Shown piece by piece: positions 12,187-24,400 of a stretch of 64,000 nucleotides of DNA. A program made the position numbers and the translations under genes. Location of the stretch: assembly GCA_949752795.1 (NCBI GenBank), contig OX457074.1, forward strand, positions 28,257,980-28,321,979, given 5' to 3'. The DNA is from Hyperoodon ampullatus. Taxonomy: Eukaryota > Chordata > Mammalia > Artiodactyla > Ziphiidae. Position 1 is the first letter of the stretch. Each line of letters opens with the position of its first letter. A model generated the notes under the pieces. The model saw nothing but the letters and a program-made list of their open reading frames with translations. It did not search any database and was not told the origin of the DNA.

Positions 12187-12490
12187 AAAATATTTATTTA
12201 TTTATATATTTATTTTTGGCTGTGTTGTGTCTTCATTGCAGCGTGCGGGTTTCTCTCTAGTTGCGGTATGCGGGCTTCTCTCTAGTTGTGGCACACGGGC
12301 TCCAGAGCACAAGGGCTCTGTAGTTTGCAGCACGCAGGCTCTCTTGTTGAGGCACGTGAGCTCAGTAGTTGTGGCACACGGGCTTAGTTGCCCCACAGCA
12401 TGTGGGATCTTAGTTCCCTGAACAGGGAAGAACCCCTGTCTCCTGCATTGTAAGGTGAATTCTATACCATTGGACCACCAGGGAAGTCCC
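12187..12490 (-). mobile_element. Long CHR-2 type SINE
   Basis: A reverse long CHR element ends ACCACCAGGGAAGTCCC. CTCAACTT target-site sequence recurs on each side and again after the next element. Confidence 0.88.
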
Positions 12491-12514
12491 TCAACTTACT
12501 TTTTTTAAAAAGGA

Positions 12515-12834
12515 TTTTATTTATTTATTTATTTTTGGCTGCGTTGGGTCTTCACTGCTGTACGCAGGCTTTCTCTAGTTGCAGCGAGCAGGGGCTGCTG
12601 TTTGTTGTGGTGCACGGGCTTCTCCTTGCAGTGGCTTCTCTTGTTGCAGAGCACAGGCTCTAGGCGCACAGGCTTCAGTAGTTGTGGCACTCGAGCTCTA
12701 GAGCTCAGGCTCAGTAACTGAGGTGCATGGGCTTAGTTGCTCCGAGGCATGTGGGATCTTCCTGGAGCAGGGCTTGAACCCATGTCCCCTGCATTGGCAG
12801 ACGGATCCTTAACCACTGTGCCACCAGGGAAGTC
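12515..12834 (-). mobile_element. Long CHR-2 type SINE, second insertion at the same site
   Basis: A second reverse long CHR element lies only about 25 bases from the previous one, flanked by TCCCTCAACTTAC on both sides. It inserted next to the end of the first element. Confidence 0.88.
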
Positions 12835-12889
12835 CCTCAACTTACTTTTAATTGAAGAGAAAAATTGAACATGAGATGCCATTGGACGA

Positions 12890-14265
12890 TTTTTTATTAA
12901 TAGACTTTATTTTTTAGTGAAGTTTTATGTTTACAGAAAAAAATTGTGCAGAAAGTACAGAGTTCCCATATGCCCCTTCTTTTCTTATTGCATTAGCTAG
13001 GATTTCTAGTATGATGTTGAATAAGAGTGGTGAGAAGAGGACATCCTTGCCTTTCTCCCTGTCTTACAGTGAAAGCATCTAGTTTCTCACTATTAAATAT
13101 GATATTAACTGTAGGTTTGTTGTAGATGTATTTATCGAATTGCGGAAGTTATTCACTATTCCTAGTTTGCTGAGAATTTTTATTGCAAATGGATATTGGA
13201 TTTTGTCAAATGCTCTTTTGTTTTTTGCATTTGCTGATATGATCATATGATTTTTCTTCTTTAGCTTGTTCATGTGATGGATTACCTTAATTGAGTTTCA
13301 AATATTGAACCAGTCTTGCATACCTGAAATTAATCCCGCTTAGTCATGCTGTATAATTTATTTTTATACATTGTTGGATTCTATATGCTAACATTTTGAG
13401 TATTTTTGCATCTGTATTCATGAGCGATATTAGTCTATAGTTTTTCTTTCTTGTAATGTCTTTCACTTTTAGTTAAAGGCATTAGTACTAGGGTAATTCT
13501 GACTTCACAGAATAAGTTTAGAAGTATTCCCTCTGCTTCTATTTTCTGGAAGAGATTGTAGAGAGTCGGTATCATTTCTTCTTTAAATGTTTGGTAGAAT
13601 TCACCAGTAAAACCATCTGGGACTGGTGTTTTCTATTTTGGAAGCTTATTAATGACTGATTCAATTTCTTTAATAGATATACACCTATTTATTTCTCCTT
13701 GTGTGAGTTTTGGGAGATTGTGCCTTTCAAGAAATTGGTCCAATTTCACCTAAGTTATCAAATTTAGGGACATAGAATTGTTCACTGTATTCCTTTATTG
13801 TCGTTTTACAGCCCATGGGATCAGTAATGATGACCCATATTTTATTTCTGATATTAGTAGTTTGTGTCTTCTTTGTGCCTTGTTTAGCCTGACTAGAGGT
13901 TATCAATTTTATTCATTTTTTCAAAGAACCAACTTTTTTTCTCTTTTTTTTGGCCGCTCCATGCAGCAGTGAAAGCACAGAGTCCTAACCACTGGACCAG
14001 GGAATTACCTAAAAGAACCAACTTTTGATTTTCTTGACTTTCTCTACTAATTTCCTGTCTTCGATTTCTTTTCTTTTGCCTATTTCAGATTTAATTTGCT
14101 TTTATTATGCTTGTTTCCTAAGGTGGAAGCTTAGATTACTGATTTTAGATCTTTCTTTTCGAATGTATCTATTCAGTGTTATAAATCTCCCTCTAAGCAC
14201 TATTTTCACTGCATCCCACACATTTTTGTTTTATTTTCCTTTCCATTTAGTTCAAAAATTAAACA
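12890..14265 (-). mobile_element. L1 fragment, ORF2 reverse-transcriptase region (decayed)
   Basis: Translated on the minus strand it gives broken ORF2 segments such as [19 protein letters not shown] (compare the AFDKIQ motif of L1 reverse transcriptase) and [14 protein letters not shown] pieces, with many stops. A CHR fragment sits inside at 13943-14010. It is not functional. Confidence 0.8.
13943..14010 (-). mobile_element. Short CHR SINE fragment
   Basis: TTGGCCGCTCCATGCAGCAG to CACTGGACCAGGGAATT is a deleted reverse CHR copy inside L1. Confidence 0.65.
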
Positions 14266-14270
14266 TGAGG

Positions 14271-14482
14271 GACTTCCCTGCTGGTTCAGTCGTTAAGACT
14301 CCACACTCCCAATGCAGGGGGCCCGGGTTCGATCCCTGGTCAGGGAACTAGAGCCCTCATGCCGCAAGTAAGAGCCCACATTGCCACAACTAAAGATCCC
14401 ACATGCCACAAAGAAGATACCGCTCATGGCACTGTGCTGCAACTAGGAACCAGAGCAGCCAAATAAATAAATATTTTAAAAA
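14271..14482 (+). mobile_element. CHR SINE
   Basis: GGACTTCCCTGCTGGTTCAG head, GGTTCGATCCCTGGTCAGGG box and an AAATAAATAAATATTTT tail. AAAAATTAAACATG and AAAACTTAAACATG flank it. Confidence 0.88.
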
Positions 14483-14489
14483 CTTAAAC

Positions 14490-15120
14490 ATGGTATGCCA
14501 TTTTTCATCTATCAGATTGGCCAGAATGTTAAAGCTTGATAATATTTAGTGTGGGTTAAGGTGGTATAAGGGAGTATAAGGCACATTTGTACATTGCTAT
14601 TGGAAATATAGACTAGTTCAACCATTTTGGATGGCAATTTGTATATATCTGTACAAATTTAAAAGGGGTATACATTTTGATTTAGCAATTCCACTCTCAG
14701 AAGGCTGAGGGCAGAGTGTATGGACGTACAGGCGGCAGAGCTTGCAAGAGTAAAATACCAGGGAACAACCTAAATGTCCAATAATAGAGACTGCTTCAAT
14801 ATATAATATCTATTCAGTGAAATACTATGCAAAGACTATGCAAAGAATACACTGTTATTGAAAGTTGGTCAAGGTATACTGTTAAGTGAACATGCAGGTT
14901 ACCAGAATAGTATGTTTAATGAGATAGCATTTGTGGTTTTTTTTTTTCTTAAGGATAGCTTATTCTGTTTATAATATGCTTGGATTTGTATGGATATATC
15001 TGGAAAGTCATAACTGCGGTTATATCTTGAACAGAGGTGCTTGGGGCCAAGGAGGAGGTGGGCACTTTCTGTTCTTCACTTTATACCGTCTTTATAGTTT
15101 GAATTTTTAACCTTGAATAA
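14490..15120 (+). mobile_element. Old L1 3' region
   Basis: ATTTTGATTTAGCAATTCCA, then GAACAACCTAAATGTCCAAT, then AAATACTATGCAAAGA are in the order found at mammalian L1 3' ends. Confidence 0.6.
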
Positions 15121-15449
15121 GTATTACATTTAATTTGAAGAGCAGTTTTAAACCCAAATTGCAGATTTGAGCCCACAGGTGGCTTGAAGGACGCTAAGGA
15201 TTTCCTTTGCTGTCTCTGCCTTATATGCGAGCATGAGAAAGGCTGCCCATCCCTGGGCTTTGGGAACCCAGGTCCTTTCTCTCATTTTATATATAAGAGG
15301 ATTTCAAGAGAAAAAAAAGAAAGAAAGAAAACCCTCCTGACCACTGTGTCAGATGGCACTGTTGATGGCTGGCTGGTGGTTTCTAAATGAGGAAAAGAGA
15401 CTAATTTTAATCACTACAGAAAAAATGAAGATTTGTTTTCTTCCTTTGT

Positions 15450-15564
15450 TTTTTTTTTTCTTTTTTGGCCATGTGGGATCTTAGTTCCCTGACCAGGGAC
15501 TGAACCTGAGCCCTTGGCAGTGAAAGGACAGGGTCCTAACCACTGGACTGCCAGGGAATTCCCT
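15450..15564 (-). mobile_element. Short CHR SINE
   Basis: A reverse copy running TTGGCCATGTGGGATCTTAG to GGACTGCCAGGGAATTCCC. TAGATTTGTTTTCTT-like flanks recur, suggesting a target-site duplication. Confidence 0.85.
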
Positions 15565-15908
15565 AGATTTGTTTTCTTAGATGTGTTTTTATAGAAAGGT
15601 AATTTAAACTCATCATCTTTAGAAACTAGAGAAAAAGAATCATCCACCTCCTCTACTTACCATTTCAGTGTTTTGTGCTGTTTCCCTGACTTTTTTTTGC
15701 AATGCAGCTATCATATTTTAAATGGCTGTCATCCCAGGGAACATATACACCTGTGATCTGCTTTTGTGGCTGTTATGTCATACCGTATTCATTTTCAATA
15801 TTGCTGCAGGGACAGGAAACATTAATTTGGAGGAATTATATAGCTAATTCCTCAGAAAGAGCACAAAGTCCGGAATTAGGAAGTTACCAAACTAAAAAAC
15901 AGGCTGTT

Positions 15909-16030
15909 GGGACTTCCCTGGTTGTCCAGTGGTTAAGACTAGGCACTTCCAATTCAGGGGGTGTGGTTCGATCCCTGCTGGTGGAGCTAAGAACCCACAT
16001 GCCCTCCGGTGCAGCCAAAAAACCCCAAAA
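15909..16030 (+). mobile_element. Short CHR SINE
   Basis: GGGACTTCCCTGGTTGTCCA head, a diverged box GTGGTTCGATCCCTGCTGG, and a CAGCCAAAAAACCCC tail. Confidence 0.85.
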
Positions 16031-16070
16031 AATCAAAGGGAGTACAGCAAGATGGTTTGATTTACACATA

Positions 16071-16260
16071 CAATTGATCCTTGAACAACATGGGTTTGAA
16101 CTCTGGGGGTCCACTTATACCTGGATTTTTTTCAATGAGTACATACTACGGTAGTACACAATAGTACTATGGATAGGGAAGGCCAACTCTAAAGTTCTGT
16201 GTGAATTTTCCACTGCCCTAAGGTCAGTTCCTCTAACCCCTGCTGCTCAAGGGTCAACTG
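16071..16260. mobile_element. MER2-like Tigger (TcMar) DNA transposon remnant
   Basis: The ends CAATTGATCCTTGAACAACA and TGCTCAAGGGTCAACTG are imperfect terminal inverted repeats resembling MER2. A TA dinucleotide flanks each side, the TcMar target duplication. It is non-autonomous and about 190 bases long. Confidence 0.7.
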
Positions 16261-16263
16261 TAT

Positions 16264-16800
16264 TGTGAAATGATTACCACAGTGGGTTTAGTTGTCATCC
16301 ATCATCTCAAATAGAATCAAAAGAAAAGAAAAAAAATTCTCCTTGCAATGAGAACTCAGGATCTACTCTGTTGACAACTTTCCTATCTATCACATAGCAG
16401 TGTTAACTAGAGTCATCATGTTGTACATTACATCCCTAATTTTTTTAAACTTATTTGGCTGTGCTGGGTCTTAGTTGTGGGATCCTGAGTTGCAGCATGT
16501 GAACTCTTAGTTGTAGCACATAGCATCTAGTTCCCTGACCAGGGATCAAACCCGGGCCCCCTGCATTGGGAGTGTGGAGTCTTAGCCACTGGACCACCAG
16601 GGAAGTCCCCATCCCTAGTTCTTATTAATCTGATAACTGGAAGTTTGTACCCTTTTAATCACCTTCCTCCGATTCCCCCTGCCCCCACCCCTGCTTGATG
16701 TAACCACAAATATGATCTCTTTTTCTTTGAGTTTGGTAGTTTTTCTAAATTCCACATCTAAGTGAGATCATACAGTATCTGTCCTTCTTACTGGCGAAGT
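16264..16800 (-). mobile_element. L1 3' UTR fragment split by a SINE
   Basis: The complement of the L1 order is seen: GTGAAATGATTACCACAGTG first and AGTGAGATCATACAGTATCT last. The CHR element at 16441-16608 interrupts it. Confidence 0.65.
16441..16608 (-). mobile_element. CHR SINE
   Basis: A reverse copy ending ACCACCAGGGAAGTCCC, flanked by CATCCCTA on both sides (target-site duplication). Confidence 0.87.
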
Positions 16801-17470
16801 TTGCGGGTAAGATAGTTCTCTAGGAAATATCTGGAAATTTGGGGTGCACTGCTGGCCTGTGGAATTCAGGCCACAGGAGGGACAAAGGTCTCCAGGCCTG
16901 GCCTGGGGGAAACAGTGTTCCCAGACCCCTGGGCAGATCAGGGAGACTTTGGGGGGCACAACTGTGTGGATTGGATTGTGAAGGATGGGAAGAGGGACCC
17001 CAGGAAGAGGGCCCAGCCTTATGGCAGCTGGGAAGTAGGCAGGGTGTCCAGAGAGGAGACTGGCTGAGTGGCCTGTGGGACCAAGCATCGGCTAGGGTTA
17101 GACTGTATTTCGTGAGGTGCCTCAGCAGGGTGGCCTGGAGCTGGGACCTAAGTGAGCAGGCTATGGTCATGACCTGTATGATAACTAGAGTGGACACAGG
17201 GAGATGGCAGTGAGAGAAAATGGCGTTGCTCAGGTAGTGGAGCCCAGGATGGGCGGACTCTAGATCTGCTGGCTGGGAGGGAGGGGCCACAGAGAAGTCC
17301 TGCCAGGAGCAGGCTGAGTGCCAGTTCTTCCCCCAAAGGTGCTGAGGACAGATGGATCCTGCCTTTACCATGGGAAACCAGGAGGCCTCCTTCCCTGACT
17401 TGATAGCTGCCCTGAGGCAGGGGATTGAGTGAGATGACACTGCCTGGGAAGAGGGACCTCCCCTGTGCAA

Positions 17471-17598
17471 TCTTTTTTTTTTTTTTTTTTTGGCTGTGCA
17501 TGGCTTGGGGGATCTTAGTTCCCAGACCAGGGATCAAACCTGGGCCCCTAGCAGTGGAAGTGCAGAGTCCAAACCACTGGACCGCCAGGGAAGTCCCT
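17471..17598 (-). mobile_element. Short CHR SINE
   Basis: A reverse copy with T(18) run, GGGATCAAACCTGGGCCCCT box and CCGCCAGGGAAGTCCC end. GTGCAATC and GTGCACTC flank it. Confidence 0.9.
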
Positions 17599-19511
17599 TG
17601 GTGCACTCTTGGGACACACTTGCTCTATGCATTTTGTCTTCTGTTGTGTGTATGCCCTCCTCACCCAGTGGAAGTGTCTTCCCATGTGTCTGAGATTTAT
17701 TGAATGAGTGAATGAGCACAGAGACCAGTGACGGGCACATGCGGTTCACAGTGTACACCACCGGCAGGGCATCACACACAATCACATCTTCAGCAAGGGC
17801 TTTTTAATAAGGACAAGGAAGAGGGGTGAGCTGGGAGGCAAGGCCTGGTGTCCCTGGGGGCAGGGAAGACAGGCCGAGCTGCCTTTCCTCTGGCTCTCCA
17901 CTGTCTGCCCAGCTCAGAGTGCTGGCTTCTGGATCTAAGTCACTGTGGGAATTGGGGCGTGCACTCCCACCCCCTCCATCCGTTCCGCCATGCTCTGTTG
18001 AGCACACACGATGTGCCACTCCCAACTCCTGGCAGGTGCCATGGAGAACCAGGCACTGCCTCTGCCTTCCTGGAGGTCCCAGTCCAGTAGGAGAGGCCCA
18101 TGCTGCCAACATGGTGAAATAAAGGGCACTGGAGGATGGCAGTGCGTGGAGAGGTGGCAGATGTCCAGATGGGTCCCCCGCCAGTAGTGCCCAGGAGAAG
18201 CCAAACTCATCTGTGCTGACATCCTCAGAGCTGGGTCCTCTCTCTGTGCCTTAGTTTCCTCTTCTGCAGGTGATACCAGAAGGCTCCTAATCCTTCCTGC
18301 AGATTAAGGTCTAGGCCTCTATGACTGAGGAGCATTCCAGCTGACCCCACGCTCCCACAGAGGGAGCAAACAGACCAACGTTGCCCCTTCATCCCCCGGA
18401 GTCTGGGCTTGAAGATCCTGGGGTCTGCCAGAGGCCCAGCCAGCTGATGTGGTGGGCTCCTGGAGCTCAGGGCTCAGCCCAAGACCTTCCCCAACAAACC
18501 TGAATTCCAGACAGCAGCCAGGAGCCCTGAGTTGGGCAGTCTGTGCTGGCAGCAGGGGAAGGGCATGAGCACCGGGCAGGAGGAGGACAGAACCCCCAGA
18601 ACTTGTCCTCTGACCTTGAGTCATGCAACAGACTGCTGGGGTGAAGAAGGAAAAGGGGTTGTGATGGAGGTCATGCCCCAAACTGAGTTCTAGATCCACC
18701 AAATAAAAGGGTTCAGGGTCAAGAGCGGACCGTGGTGGGTGGGCTTTCCAGAACTCTGGCCAGCTGTAGGCAGAGCCATTGGCTGGGGACACTGCTCCAG
18801 CCTGCCCCACCCTTCCTTGAGGATGTGGCCCCGCTGGTGCTGTCCTCAGTTTGGGTACCAGTCTGGGGACCCCAATATGTGTAACCAACCGCCTTCTCAA
18901 GCAGAAGTGCAAAAAGGGTTGGTGTGAGTTCTAGCAGGATGTTAGGGTCCTTCCAGCTGGGGGACCACAGCTGGGGACTCATGATGGGACCCTGAAACTA
19001 GGTCCTGAAAAGTTACGCAGGTGAAGTGGGAGGGTGTTTGCGCAGGGAAGAGGGCAGGGGTAGGAGACAGAGGGAGGAAACAGTGATTCTGGGTGATACA
19101 TCAGTGTGACTGATCACGGAGGGAGGGGTAGGTGGGAAGATGAGTGGCGAGCAGGGGCGGATCTTGTTGGTGTTTAGAGTCTTCTGTAGGCGAGGGAAGT
19201 CATTGTAGGGTTCTCCACAGATGAGTGACATGGCCAGAAGTGTACTTGAGAAGAGTCTCACTAACCCTCCCCTGCACTGAGCCAGCCAGCTGGGTGTCCA
19301 CCTGCATGCCCTTTCCCACCTCCTCTCCTTCTGCCTGTAACTCCTGTCCTCTCTGCGTCTTGCTGGATACCCCCTGCTGACCCTTTTAAGAATCAACTCA
19401 GCATAGTCCAGTGAAGCATTGCAGCTGGGCCACACGTGTTTATGTCTTCTATTCCCAAGCGCCTTCCAAATGAAAAGAATTTTTTAAAAAAGCCCTACTA
19501 CAAAAAAACCC

Positions 19512-19640
19512 TGAGACTTCTCTGGCAGTCCAATGGTTAAGACTCCGCCCTTCCACTGCAGGGGGCCCAAGGTCAATCACTGGTCGGGGAACTAAAATCC
19601 CGCTTGCCATGTGGTACAGCAAACAAAACAAAACAAAACA
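19512..19640 (+). mobile_element. Short CHR SINE
   Basis: GAGACTTCTCTGGCAGTCCA head with a diverged box, and an (AAAAC)n tail. Confidence 0.85.
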
Positions 19641-19649
19641 GAAAAAAAC

Positions 19650-19920
19650 CCACAAAAAACCTTCTACAAGAATGTTCATAGCAGCTTCATTTACAATAGC
19701 CCCAAACTGGAAGCAGCCTAGGTATCCATCTAGTGGAGAATGCATAAACAAATTGCTATAGTCATCTGATGGAATACTACTCAGCCATGAAAAGGAACAA
19801 ACTACTGATGCATGTGACAACGTAGTTAAATTTCAAAAATAATATGTTCAGTGAAAGAAGCCAAACACAGAGTAAAAGTGTATGATGCCATTTATATGAA
19901 ATTGTAGCATAGGAAAATCT
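19650..19920 (+). mobile_element. L1 3' region
   Basis: ATAGCAGCTTCATTTACAAT, then GGAATACTACTCAGCCATGA, then a TATATGAAATTGTAGCATAG end follow L1 order. Confidence 0.75.
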
Positions 19921-20963
19921 GACCTATGGCAATCGAATTGTTGCTTGGGGAGTGGAGGGGCCAGGAGGGGCTGACTGGGCTCTGCTCACACAGTGTGGTT
20001 CCTTTTCCAAGCTGAGTCTCCTAGTGCCATCCTTCATTACCCAGAAGACTCTCAGCCACCCCTCAGCTGTGCCACATGTGCCTCAAACTCTCTGTACCCC
20101 CAGCCGAACTCCCCCCCTTCCCTTCTCTTTCATGCTGCATTCCCCACTCAGGGGACGATGGCACTGTTGGCCACCAGTTCCCAGTCATCTCTTGTTGTGG
20201 CCTCCAAGCTCTGAGAAATCCCCTCTGCCTGATTGTGGGAGTGAAATTGTAGAGTTATCCTGGCAAGACCACGCCGCCACCCAGCTCAGTGGGTTGGGAA
20301 ATCTCTCTAAGAACAGGTCTCACCCATCTTTGTGTCCACGCAGACTCAGGTCCACAGACGAAAGGAAACATTGACCAAGCAACCAGGTGATGACTGACCA
20401 GGGTTTCCAGCACCTGGGACCCTGGCCTTCCTCTCCACAGCTGGGAATCCCCCTGAGTCCTGCCAGCTGGAGGCAGACATGCCAGCGGGGCTGGCCCATT
20501 GCTGAGTTTCAAGGGCCAAGGCTGGCCTCCCCTTGTTCCCGTTCCTCCTTTTCGTGTCCCCGGCTCCTGCGTGCACTCCCACGTCCCTCCAGATCTCTCC
20601 TCCCTCCTTACTCCCATTGCGCTGCCCTCTAGCTGGAGCTGGAACCAGAGGTCCCCACAATCCTCTTGTGCATCCGGCACAGACCCCGCCCCCGCTACTC
20701 CTCACCCACCCCCGCCCTGCCACCTTCTTCTTCCCTCTGCAAGCAAGAGGCACAGCAGAGTGATTGCTGCCCTGGGCTGGGGCAGAGCTCACCCTTCCTG
20801 CCTCCTCTGAGACCCTTTGCCTCCTGCTCCCACCAGAAGGGTCCGTCCTTGCTCTCCCAGCATCCCGTCTCCCCAGCATCTGCAATTCACCCTCTCCCTG
20901 GGCTAGCCCCTTCCTTCCTTCAAGCACACGCAGGTCACCCCATCTTAAAAAAGGTTCCCTTAG

Positions 20964-21158
20964 GGCTTCCCTGGTGGTGCAGTGGTTGAGAGTCTGCCTG
21001 CCAATGCAGGGGACACGGGTTCGTGCCACGGTCCGGGAAGCTCCCACATGCCACGGAGCAGCTGGGCCCATGGGCCATGGCTGCTGAGCCTGCACATCCG
21101 GAGCCTGTGCTCCACAACAGGAGAGGCCACAGCAATGAGAGGCCCACAAAAAAAAAGC
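20964..21158 (+). mobile_element. CHR-2 SINE
   Basis: A full CHR-2 element from GGCTTCCCTGGTGGTGCAGT to GAGAGGCCCAC and an A-run. CCCTTAG precedes it and CTTCCCTTGG follows. Confidence 0.9.
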
Positions 21159-21414
21159 TTCCCTTGGTCCTGTCTTCATCACTGCCTGCCCTCTCCTCCC
21201 TTTCACCCTGATCTAGCTCGGAGTTTGCTGCCTGCTCTCAGACTCTGGGTTCTACCCCTGTCGTGCTAATGAAATGCCCTGTGGGAGGCCACAGGCCTTC
21301 CCTGGGCGAATGCTGGCTTCCTTCCTTCCAGAGCCCACTCTGGCCTGTTGACTCTCACTGCAGGCTCCGTGGGGCGGGGCCAGCCAGGAAGAGGTGCGTC
21401 CGTGTAGGTGTGTG

Positions 21415-21452
21415 TAGGGGGCGGGGGGGGGGAGGGGTGGGGGAGGGGGCTC
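21415..21452 (+). repeat. Poly-G tract, possible G-quadruplex
   Basis: Several runs of four to nine G separated by one or two bases occur on the plus strand. A similar run lies at 3833-3868. Confidence 0.6.
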
Positions 21453-24400
21453 CCTCCTGCCCTAATGGTGGCCCTTCTCCAGGCTCCTTACTCTCTGCTC
21501 TCCTCTCTGGTCTCCCTTCTGGAAGAGTCTGTGCACCTGGGCTGCAGCCTTTACATTCACCAGGTCCCCTGGGACTGTGTCTTTGTCCTGGCTCTATCTC
21601 CTTCCGGTTTTGAGCATCATGTGTGTTCGCCAACAGATTCCACCATCTCCACTGCATAACCTGGGGTGACCTCTGCAGGACAGGACTAACGCCATTGTCA
21701 TCTCCCCCTCCCCCAGATCGCTCCACTTCATTTACTATTTCATATGGTTATTCATTCCCTGTGAATTCAACACATGTCTGCCACTCTCCACTCCTTCATA
21801 CGGTCCTCCATTTCTCCAGGTGCGATTCATTTTCATTTTGTAGCCACATCTTTGGTTGTCACATATACCTGTCTCTTCCCAAGTCCCTTTGGAGGTCACC
21901 ACGGCTCATCTTCGTAGAGGAGTCTGGGAGGTGACTTGTCCTACAGATAAAAGCTTCCTGGACCCAAGGGTGGCAGGGCCTTTGAACTGAGCATTTGGGT
22001 GGGGGGCCAGGGTGGGGTTTGCCTTCTCTTTGTGACCCACTTCTCCCTGCATGGAGGTCGTTGGGCCTAGTTGCTGTTTCTCTTCCTCTTTGCCTGGGAG
22101 ACCATTAATCCCCCTCGTAATAGAACCCACACATGAAATAGAGCCAGGGAATGTGGCTGGGGGTTGAGCCCCAGCCCCCTGTGAGGTCCGCCCACCACAC
22201 CTGGACACCCCATCGTTCTCTTCAAAACTGGCCTTGAACTGTGGGCCCAAGCCCACCCGGCCCTGTGGCACAGGGCCAGCTCTGGGCCCAGCCTCCCGGG
22301 CCGTCTCCATCAGGCCAGGCTTCATCTTTAGCCAAAGAGCATGCACCAGGGGCTCTCGGGCCCCTCACAGAGCTCCCAGCCCCAGTTTGGACCCTGAGTT
22401 TCTGGGCTCCACAGCTGTTGAGCTCGGTGGCCTGAGGGCCTGTCCTGGTGTACAGTGGGGTGAGCCCAACAGGGACAGCTGAGCTGGGCACAGCTCTGAC
22501 CTGGTGACCTTGTTGTCGGTTGCAAACATGTCAAAGACCATTTGCTGACCCTGTGGACTTGGGTGGGGTAATAAAAGATATGCGTGTGAAGGGGTTGAAT
22601 GCTGGTTTCACTGCACCAACCTTGCATCTCGGTCCTCTGTGATCCTTATCCCCAGGGCCTAGGCTCCAGGGGAGCTGGGGACCAAAAAGGAGCAGCTGAG
22701 AATGAGAAAGGCCAGGCCTCGCCCGCTGCCCTCCACCCCTTCCCTCTTGTCCCGGATCCCACTCCCTTCGCCCTCCGCTGGCTCACACCAGCCACACGCC
22801 CCACTCAAGCTTCAGCTGGCACTCAGGGCCCTACTCCCTCCTTTATTACCTCACACAAGCCCACAGAGTCAGCAAGCGTGGCCTCTTAATTGTTTCCAGG
22901 ACAGGGCAGTGTGGGGTTTCCTCAGAGGCCCCCCTGGCTGAATGCTCTGCACCCCTGGGGGCATCAGGAAGCACCCGGGGCCCAGTGACCGAGAACTCCT
23001 TAGTGTTTACTGTCTGAGGTCACATTTTTCCAATGCGACGTGGCTGCTTTTCCACCTTTTGACGATCTGCTCAGCAGCTCATTCATTCATTCAATACTTA
23101 AAACGCCGGGCCCTGTGCTGGATGTAGCAAATGTAGGAATGCGGCAGGTTATCTGCCCACAGGGTTCTGCAGATTCATGGGCTTCTGAGGCTGAAACTCT
23201 CAGAGGCGGGGTCTGCAGGCTACCCTGCCCCTCCCACCTACCCCGCCCACAGTTCACTTTAAGCAAGTTGGAGGGAACTGGGATGCCGCTAGGGTTGGGG
23301 ATAGGGCTTGGTACGCAGAGTGAGGCAGGAGCGGGGTGCAGGGTGGTCTGGGCAAGGGGGCAGAGCCACTGACAGAAGGGGGGTGGCTGGGAGAAGGGCA
23401 GAGACCAGTTGGCAGCCTCTCAGCCTCAGCTTAATTCCCTGGGTGAATAGCAGCCCTGGGAAGGCTGCCGGCAATCCACTGTGACTTCAAAGGGTCTTGG
23501 GGGCCGTGGGTAGGGTGGGATGTGTGCAAGCAGCCCGCACTCCCCAGTTCCTGGAGCTCTTGCTTTCCTGGGAGCTCAGCGAGCTGCTTCCTTCAAGGAG
23601 GAAGGGGTCTGGGGCTCGGACGAAGGCTGCTCTCCCGCCCTCATATCAGCATCTGGGCGACAGGGCTCTGCTGGGAGCTGGAGTCGGGGGGCAGCAGCGA
23701 GACCTGCGGCCCTGTCTCCCACCTTGGTTAATGTGTACCCAGCCTCCCCTCCCCTGCCGCTCAGCCTGGCTGGCTTCTGGGGGACCCTACCCTTCTGCTG
23801 CTCCCTCCAGGCTCCTGCACTCCCAGGGAAAGCTCAGGCCCAGCCTGCCAGTCATGGTGGCTCTGACCTGTCCCACCTGGGAGCCTCAGAGTGGGCTGGA
23901 CACACGTGCCCCAGGAGGAAGGTGACCCCCAGGGCTTCCATGCACCTCCTTGGCTCACACTGGCCAGCGCAGGCCCAGCCTGGGTGGCCTCACAAAGCGC
24001 CCTCCCCTGTCCAAGTGCCTCCCCTCCCTTGTCACCTGTGTTTTCCTCTTCATCAACAAGAATGTCAGCAGGACCTGGGGCTCCTCTCCCACCCCATTGT
24101 TAATGCAGCCCCTCTCCACAGCCCCACCCCTGACAGGCCCATGCCTGCCCCGCAGGGCCAGCCCACTCCCGCCTGCCAGGAGTCCAAATACACCTGTTTA
24201 CCTTTGGGCCTCAGCCCGGGGATGGAAGCTCGCCTGACTCCTGACCATCTCCTCCCACCCGCCCTCACAGTCCTTCTTTCCTGCCCTCTAGCTCACCTGA
24301 TTCCTTCTGCAAGTCTGGGTCCCCAGTATGTTGAGTGGGGCAGAGGCGGGGAGAAGAGTGTTTCCTGCCCTCAGCTCAGCTCTTCAGGAGGCCTGGCGCA

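Noticed and set aside
13079..13273. Possible cellular reverse transcriptase or coding gene
   Set aside because: It is a decayed L1 ORF2 piece on the minus strand with many stops; ordinary interspersed repeat.
20346..21206. 286-codon ORF on the minus strand
   Set aside because: It runs through a CHR-2 SINE and GC-rich DNA, has no recognisable domain, and other frames in the same place are equally open.
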